64,000 bases of DNA from Arcuatula senhousia. Taxonomy: Eukaryota > Mollusca > Bivalvia > Mytilida > Mytilidae. A model generated the notes under the pieces. The model had not been told where the DNA came from, searched no databases, and saw only the letters and a list, made by a program, of their open reading frames with translations. Below are positions 37,401 through 46,400 of this stretch, piece by piece (the stretch's first letter is position 1; each line of letters begins with the position of its first letter). The stretch lies in the NCBI GenBank assembly GCA_963971305.1, contig OZ020308.1:22907275-22971274 (forward strand). The letters are read 5' to 3'. The position numbers and the translations under genes were made by a program.

Positions 37401-40400
37401 CTGTCCACTTCTTTTCTTTCAAAAACTTTTCAATCTCTTCTTTTTGTTCCTTATTAACAGATAAAGTAAGGATGAACTTTTCTTTAGATTCTGCCATCTT
37501 TTTTCTGCTGTAACATGATACCTCACATCTGGCGTATAACCTAGTTTATGATCACATGATCTTCCTTGGCAAAATCTGATTGGCTTAAATTTTGGCTCCT
37601 GATACAAATTTGAATCTGTACTTCCTGTTTTCAAATGCTATAATAAGTTTCTTTTCTGGTTATCATACTGTAAATTAATGAAAATGGATGAAAATCGGTC
37701 CCCATTATCGGATGTCACTAATGTACTTAGTATTCAAATTGAAAAAGGGAACTTGTCGAAAAAGACTTGCTGATGGAAGTGAAAAAATGTATTCCTATGA
37801 GAGAAAGTCAAGAAAGACAATGGAGGTTGTATTTTGTTCAGACAGTGAAAAACTGGAGTTTGAAAATAAACTGGAAAAAGTGAAGCAAATGTTAAAAACT
37901 AAATCTAACAGTGATCTTTTTCACCAGCTGATGGGCTTAGTTGTTACCTCTAAACAAGAAATACCCAAGTTCACAAATACCAGTGTTAACAATCCGGAAA
38001 CAATTGCAAGTTCGGAGGATTTTTCGGACGGAAATATTAACCCTAAATTTGTTTCACCATCATCCAGTCAAAACACAAACTTCAACATGAATGAAATGTT
38101 TGTCTGCACATTATCACAAATCAAGGAGCTACTAGACTTACAGAGAACACATGGATATTTATCAATTATGAATATGGATAAAGTTGGTCATGTTTGTCAG
38201 CTAACACTTGTTCCAAATTCGGAATTGCCGTCTTGTATTTTCTGGAATTCGTCTCCTAATATGATTGGTGACTTTTTTGTGAATTATAAGATGTTTCATG
38301 CTTTTAGTTCCAGTGGTATGCTACAAGTTCAGTTTGAAAGATTTTGTGACTTTGCAGGGATTGGAATAGTTAATAAGTATTCACGTTCGAAAATGGCATC
38401 CACTTATGCTACAGCCGTGAAAGTACTCTGTGACAGTTCAATAAATGACTGTATCAAAGTAGAGAATGAAAAGTTAAATAACACAGGCGATACAACATTG
38501 AATGGACATGGAAATCAAATCGACATAATGACATAATGACCGATGCTCATCATGCATGTCGTAAAAACAGCTATCATTCCGATGTAACTGCACTTGGACA
38601 ATTAACTCATAAAGTTGTATCATATCAACATGTCACAAAAGAACTAGAGAGGAGTTCCCAGAAACATGAACTGTTTGGGACTAAAAAGATATACGAAGAT
38701 CTGACAAGTAAAAACATGTGTGTTAGAATCCATAGTCATGACAGAAACTCTTCTGTTAGTTCTTTCTTGGATAAAGATCATCCTGAAGTTTTGGACTCAT
38801 ATGACACATGGCACGCATCTAAGGAAGTACGGAAGTCCATTGCAAAAATTGCGAAGGGAACAAAGAAAACGATGGGAACTACATGGCACCCAGAACTTGC
38901 AGATAAAGTTGCTGGAGTAAAGACTCACACTTACTGGGATATGCGCAACTGTGAAGGTTCGGTCGCTAGGTTTCGTGGATATTTAGACAATATAGTACAA
39001 CATTATTCTGATAACCACCAGAACTGTCACCCAACGTCACGATGTAAGACCACACCAAACTACACGTGTTCCAGAACATTGATTCGTGACCCTGTGGCAG
39101 CTGGATTGTTGACGAAAGCTATCCGTGGATTGTATATGTATAAACACCCGGAAAAATACATTTATTGTCGTAATACTCATTATATTGAAAGTTACCATAA
39201 CACACTGTTGTTATATGTGGACAAACGCATTCATTATGGAACTCCAACATACGAACTAAGAGTACGGCTTGGAATCTTAGACTGGAATGAACACGTTGAC
39301 CGACCAGCATCATCAGAGAGAACATTCAGACGATATAGAAGTGTGAACAACAGAACACCTGAGAGAGTATTAAAACCAAAAAGTTATTTGTTTGTATCGT
39401 TGTTATGGGATTTATTTTGTGAATACCTAACTCGTGGTGTTAGAGGTGGAATTGACTTAGATGTGGACAATGAAGTTCTCACTAGTGATGATGACAGTGA
39501 CCAGGATGATGATAATGATGACGATGATAATTGAATGTAACTAAATGTTAGCTACAGCTGTGATCTTAGTTTGAAAGATACTTTTCAAAGTGTTATTTTA
39601 ATCTCTGTGATATATATATTTAATATGATATAAAGTGTCAGTGAACTTTTTCATATCTTGAACTGAGTTTGCCAAGAAAAATATGATACTTGTTTGCATA
39701 TACACCAGTATATCATGCTTAAAAACTAAGGTTTAGAGTAAGGTACAAATGAATACATAAAAATACAACAAAGCTATGCCCATGGGTTGAAAAAAATAAT
39801 AATCAGAGACACTCAAGCCAAGTAAGTGGATCCCTGAATGTAATTTTCTTTGATGTAATGATTGTTCATAGTTTCCAGCTGAAATCAAGAGCTAAAATTA
39901 AAAAAAATATACATACATTGGTAAAAAATGTTTATGACAGAAAAATAAAAATCAAGAAATGTCGTCTGAAGATAAAAAAAAAGAACCAACAAAAACAAAA
40001 AACAACGACAAACCTTGAAATGTTGATACTTGATTTATTAACAGTTCATTGTACCTCACTTTTCCTTTTTAAAGTTGTTTTTATACATGAATATAAAACA
40101 ACCATAACTCTCCACATAACAAGGTGATACATATTTATTTAACAATCACTTTTCCTTTTTAAAGTTGTTTTTATACATGAATATAAAACAACCATAACTC
40201 TCCACATAACAAGGTGATACATATTTATTTATCAAATTGTTTTTATTTTGTTTTCTGTCAACATATATACATACCACTATAAAGGTTATTCAGTCAGTAA
40301 ACAAATAAAAGCATATAGATATAGACACAATTAACACATTATAATTCTGCACTTTTATAATCAAAACTTAGAAAAAATGAGAGAGACCCACAAATAATTA

Positions 40401-43400
40401 CGACTGAAGATAATCAGCAACCTTGATAACATGGATAGTCTGTATTATGACCTGAAATGCACTCAACACACAGCATGCAGCTGGGTCAGCCACTCTCAGT
40501 TGTCAAATATATCACCGTTTATCAGATGTATAATGACTTTCTTATGGTTTCAACACTGAGAGCTTACAGTGATCAAAATTCCTTCAACTTCGGGGTTTAA
40601 GAGGAGTTGCGATTACAAACTGTAATCATGATTTTCTGCAAATTTCTAAGTCCAAAGGGCCATAACTCCCACAAAAATTTGCTGATAAAAAATTCCTTGT
40701 AATATGCACAACTACATATGGTTTAATTCTTGCATACCAAGTTTCGTTAAATTCTGTTCAGTAGTTTAAGAGGAGTTGCAATTACAAACTGTAATCATGA
40801 TTTTCTGCAAAGGAGTAAGTTCAGTAAGATCGCAATGGAAGAGGGAGGTTTGGCGCCATAAAACCTGGTTTAACCCACCATTTCGTTTGAAATGCCTGTA
40901 CCAAGTCAGGACCATTGCGATCCACCAGTTCTCCGGTATGACTGATTCGTTTTTGTCATTTTCTCTGGACTATGAGATTGATCATTCAAGTTCGGTAGTT
41001 TTGTTATTACCTTTATTTAGAACCAAAATTGGCCCAAAATTTCAACTCGGGAGTAACCTTTTTGAAATTACTGCCAAATATGTTTTGAAATGTTGTTATT
41101 TGAAAATTAACAAAAACTAGGTTCAAAATATTCAGCAGCTTGGAGAAAACTGGGCTAGCAATCATACGATCTGATGAAATTTATTGATTTTTTGCAATTT
41201 TTGAGCATTTTTGGTCAGATATCTCTTAATTTAACATAGAGCGCATGCGTCGACAAAAACAATTTTGTAATGAAATGCTTATTTTTGAAAGACAAATAGA
41301 TGGGCAAAGAATTACGGTTGTCGATGAATGCGCTCTATACTAATTTTAAGAAAAACCTCGTGTAAACCGTCAAAAATGAAGCAAATATTGATATTTTCCA
41401 AGTTTTTTGCATGTTTATGACGTCATAATATCATGCATATTGTCGTCAGCATGTGGAATCGATTGAATATGTAAAGTTTGGTAATTTAATGACTGAATTA
41501 CATCAAATTTATTGAGATGGTACAAAGTTGACAAATTGTGGAAATATTAGGCCGATTTCAGCACTTCCTGAACATACCCCTTTCTAAGTCCAAAGGGCCA
41601 TAACTCCCACAAAATTTGCTGATCAAAAATTCCTTGTTATATGCACAACTACATATGGTGTACTTCTTGCAAACCAAGTTTCGTTAAATTCTGTTCAGTA
41701 GTTAAAGAGGAGTCAGCCACTCTCAGTTGTCAAATATATCACCGTTTATCAGATGTATAATGACTTTCTTATGGTTTCAACACTGAGAGCTTACAGTGAT
41801 CAAAATTCCTTCAACTTCGGGGTTTAAGAGGAGTTGCGATTACAAACTGTAATCATGATTTTCTGCAAATTTCTAAGTCCAAAGGGCCATAACTCCCACA
41901 AAAATTTGCTGATCAAAAATTCCTTGTTATATGCACAACTACATATGGTGTACTTCTTGCATACCAAGTTTCGTTAAATTCTGTTAAGTAGTTTAAGAAG
42001 AGTTGCGATTACAATCTTTGATCACAGACGGACGGACGGACAGACGGACCAGTCAAAAACATTATACCCTTCGCAACTTCGTTGCCTGGGGTATAATAAG
42101 GGAACAGAGACTATGGGCTGTTACTGCTTGATATGCTGTGCAAATGCATCTTTTCCGCGTCCTTATGTTACATTTCAAAGTTTTGTCCTTTGTGTGAAGA
42201 TTGACACTATTGTTAACACAGGGTTACCTTGCTCCCAGGTTTAATATTGTCACCACTCAAGACATTTTACAGAAGACATCATGTGCTTGTAGACAAATAT
42301 GGGTTTTCTATCTCTCAGATGAGCACAGATGTTGGTTTGACATAGAGTTTGGTAATGTCATCCTTTCCAGATTTGACCAACACTAAATCGATCTTTGGCA
42401 ACGTCACCGGTGTGCTATAGCTAGCAGGAACTTCTTGCTCTCCTGGAGCACCTGAATTCGACTTGAAATCACGTTGCTAAATGTGCTTTGGTTGTTATGT
42501 GTGGGTGTTTTTTTTTGTTGTTCTCTAGTTTGTTTCATTATGATGAGTTCTTGTCTACTGATTTTGTCTTAGTCTTTTGGTATTATGATGTTTGATTACC
42601 CCTTTGGTACACCTAAGCTTCATTGACAATTGGATTTAATCATTGAACTGAACTTTATTCCAAACACTGATAACAGACATCATTAACTGACCTTTATGAG
42701 CTGTAATACATCCTCATCACTAGTTACATGTGATATCCTCATTACTTCCATAGCACCAGAACTAGCCTTACTCACAACTGGGGTCAAAGGGCATCTAACG
42801 TATAAAAAATAATAAAATACAATAAGTATTCTCTGTGGGCTCTAATATAGCTTGTCAGTGAAAGTTGTGGGATTTATAGTTTTTTTGTCTGTCTGTCTGT
42901 AGCACTTGAACTTTACATTTGTGATTGAGCTAATTTGCCATAAACACTAAGTAAGATTTCGTGAAATTTCATAAAATCATAACAAGGGAGAAACATTGAA
43001 ATAAAATTGTGCTATTTTAACACAAATGGATGCTAAGCAAGCCCTAAGTGTCTTTGAAGATACATTTTGTAAGGGCTATTCCATTAATAATTAGATGGGT
43101 GTTGGAAAGAACTTTATATATTTCAGATGGGTAAATTATGTCAGCTTCTATTATTCCTTGTTATAAATTTTATATAAATTCATGTGGGTGATGCAGTCTG
43201 GAAAAAATGCCTTCCAAACCCCCACATCTAATCATCTATGGAAAAGCCCTAAGTTAATATCAATATCTTTTGCATGTAAGGATCTTTAATACATAAAGAA
43301 TCTGCAGATAAATTTGGTATATTTCTGTTACTGGATCCTTATCAGCACATTAAAGGTTGTTTTGGTCTTATGGAATGTAACGAGGGTTTTTAAAATTAAC

Positions 43401-46400
43401 TTTAAAGCTCCTCAACTTAAACCACTTCCCTTAAAAATCTACAATGATTATTCACATTTTAAATACAAACTCTGTGTGATCTTCATTCAGAAATGTACTT
43501 TAATTCATGGTTAAAAGATACAAGACTTTCAATAGAATAAACTTACGTATGTATTGTTGGTATGACAACATGATCTACTCCAAGGAAATATGAGGAACGA
43601 AGGATGGCACCCAGATTTTGTGGATCCTGAAAAAATACAGTATGTAGTATTCCTAACAGAGGAGTAATTATAATACATATTAGGGATACCTTATGTCAGT
43701 GTAATGTTCTTTTTGAATTCGTTTTTTTTTTATTCGAATTCTCCTTTGTGCTTTATACATGTAGAAGAAGCAAAGGTGTATTGTAATACAAAAAGACAAA
43801 AACAAAATCAGTAAATAACATAAAATCATCACCACAAACCAAAAAAACACACACAATAACCAAATCTCAATCAGCAATGTGAACTCAAGTCAAAACAAGT
43901 GTGAACTGAGATGTTCCTGAGGAGTAAGCAGTTCTTGTTTGCTATTATAAACACTCTACAGCATTGCTTGATACTTTTATTTTTAGTATTATTTGTGTAA
44001 CAACACAATTTATTCCTTAATGATTTATAAATAAAACAGTTCACATATTGGCAATAGCACAATATATATCCAGTTGCAAGAGAGGTAGAAGTAAATTAAC
44101 TCATTGAAAGCTATTGACTGTTTTTATTATTAAACATCCTTGGAAACCCTGGGGTTCTTATCTCACTTACTTATTCATAACCCCTGAGTCATTACATATG
44201 TAATAAATGTACCTCGTTTTTGATACTGGGTAGTCTTGTATTGAGCCTTCTGATTAGTCGCAATACATTTTTCTAATACAATTTAACATGTTTCTATATT
44301 TAAATTTTTTCATGAAGTTCAAGATCAGAGCAAGAACATGCAATCAAACAAAATCATACGAAATGACCTAAGGGTGATGAATGAGTTTGTGTCCAAGGAT
44401 AATACTTAAGTTGCATGTTTAAAATTCACATTTGTACTAAAAGTTGCATCCTAAACATTTATGCTATATCATATCTATTTTTTTTTATCTCATAATCAAA
44501 TAATAAATGTATCATGATTATGTTATATATGTTATATGTAAACCTGTCTGACAGAACCACCCCTACCCCCTTTTCCCAAAAAAATAAAGAAACACCACTT
44601 ATTGGGCTTTCCCGTACAACAATGATATATTAGTATAACCCTAATTCTGTCTGACACCATCAAATATCAATTGATGCCGTGAGATTTTAATGAGCAATAC
44701 TGAGGGTCGGTAGGACCTTTTGTGGGACAGCGGGAAAGCCCATTTATTTCAACGGGAATTCGGGAAAACCCTTAACGGGAACAGGATTTAGCCATTTTCA
44801 TTTTTCGGGATGCGGGAATCACACATTTATTTTCGCGGGAATCCGGGATTTCTTGTTTTATTTGCCGGGACTTCGGGATCATACCCCCTCCTACCCCCCC
44901 CCCCCCCCCCCCCCCCAAATACTGTTATCTCCATTCAAGTGTTATTGTCAAAAAACACTGTTAAAATTATTTTTTTTAAACTAGGAAAAGAGAAGAATGC
45001 AGTGTGCAGCAAATTTCACAGCATCATATGTACATGTAGTTTAACTTGATGGCATGGAAATTTTATTTGAGCCTAATCAAATAAGACAGTATAATATTTG
45101 AATTACCCTAATTCTGTAAGGTAGCAGCCAGAAAGGACAACTGTTGCTGTTAGACCTGCAAGTTAAGTTAAAATAGGTTAAAAATAACCACTTATTTCTA
45201 CTGCTATGAAGTACCCTAAACAATGTCTAGAAAGTATTATTCCAAAGTCCAAAATCATTTCAGAATCATGCAATTACATTTAAGGTAGATGGGGTGTCTA
45301 AAAAAATATCCATAGAAATTTCTTTAATTTTGGTCTAAGCTAGCCCTAGACTAGTACTATAAATCTCGATAATAAAATTAAAAGTTCACCATAAGAAATT
45401 TTGTAGAAACAACTTTGAAAAATGCATGATTTTAGTAATTTTTATATAGGATCAATAGGGAAAATTCAAATTTTCTTTATCTATAAAAATCTACTCCATA
45501 CATTTTTCTTAAAATCTGTGAAAATCTTTGTTTTGTATGGATTTTTAAATATACTAAATAAAAAATAAAGTTCACCATCAAAATTTTTGAAAAAACTGAG
45601 AAATGTGTATTTTTCCTATTCTTTCTAAACAAATTATCTCCCCTGAAAAAGTACGGGAAAATATTAAAATATGAAAAGAATGTGCATTTTATCGAATTTT
45701 TTGTTGTAATTAACAATTGTATTGTGTACCTATCCCAATAGAAATCAGTTAGAGTAATAAGCATTATAAATTTTAAAGTTATAATAGATGCGCAAAAAAG
45801 ATGCTTTGTGAAAGACACCCCATCTACCTTAATAGCTTGTTTTAAAATTAATCTACAAGATACATGTACATTGAACAAATTTAATTTCAATACTCAGTCA
45901 TGCATCGTTGTATGAAACTCAGGGCAACATTTCCGATATATAGAATAAGCATAAACAAATCTACAAGTAAATATTCATATGATCATGATGGTACTTTAGC
46001 ACATAGTTTCGCAAATGTTACCCAATATGTCCCAAAAAACAAGCAATTGATAAATAAATTACCTTGAAAAAGAATTTGAATTTAGTGGAACAGGTAGCAA
46101 TGGACTTGCATCTAAACATATTCCCTGAAATATTGAGATTTTTATTTTTGAAAGAGGTCATGTGCTTGTAGACAAATACAGGATTTCCATTTTCTAGACA
46201 AGTAGACATGATAAAAATGTTGGTTTGTAATAATATTTGTACTTTTGTACTTTACCAGACTTTTCCTACACTAGATTGATGGTTGGCAAGTTGACAGGTG
46301 TGTTGTTATAAGCGAAACTTCTTACCCTTCTGGAGCACCTAAGATAACTCTTGTTTAATACACTTGCATTCATTTTACTGATTGCAGTTAAGTAGTTTGA

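Larger units (their letters stand above)
34770..40596 (+). mobile_element. 5.8-kb DDE transposon with TTAA target duplication
   Basis: Inverted ends ACCCCGATTTCTTCA (left) and ACCCCGAAGTTGAAGG (reverse complement of right) share a perfect 7-bp terminus. TTAA flanks both sides (34766-34769 and 40597-40600), and the intact family E units show the empty site 'agtagtttaagaggag'. It encodes a transposase on the plus strand (37688-39534) and a divergent accessory gene on the minus strand (34981-37497). TTAA targets are known for piggyBac and Kolobok. The protein does not look like piggyBac, so Kolobok or a relative is inferred, not proven. Confidence 0.75.
34309..42099 (+). mobile_element. Hairpin-ended element, family E copy 2, split by a TTAA transposon
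   Basis: Starts 'gaaagaaccttagtgagcac' (hairpin GTGAGC-AC-GCTCAC, then ATACCCCACGCG). It contains units of about 165 bp ('aggagttgcgattacaaact', 'gtaatcatgattttctgcaa', 'tccaaagggccataactccc', 'caccaagtttcgttaaattc' type) at 34390-34765 and 40601-42010. It ends in gacggacggacggacagacgg, then the hairpin TTATACCC-ttcgcaacttcgttgcct-GGGGTATAA. The TTAA transposon (34770-40596) and the AAA/TTT element (40812-41580) are inserted in it. It occupies MRM1 intron 6. Confidence 0.75.

Noticed and set aside
45477..45890. 137-codon minus-strand ORF
   Set aside because: It crosses the border of a TTAA MITE and has the Phe/Ile/Lys-rich makeup expected from AT-rich non-coding DNA.
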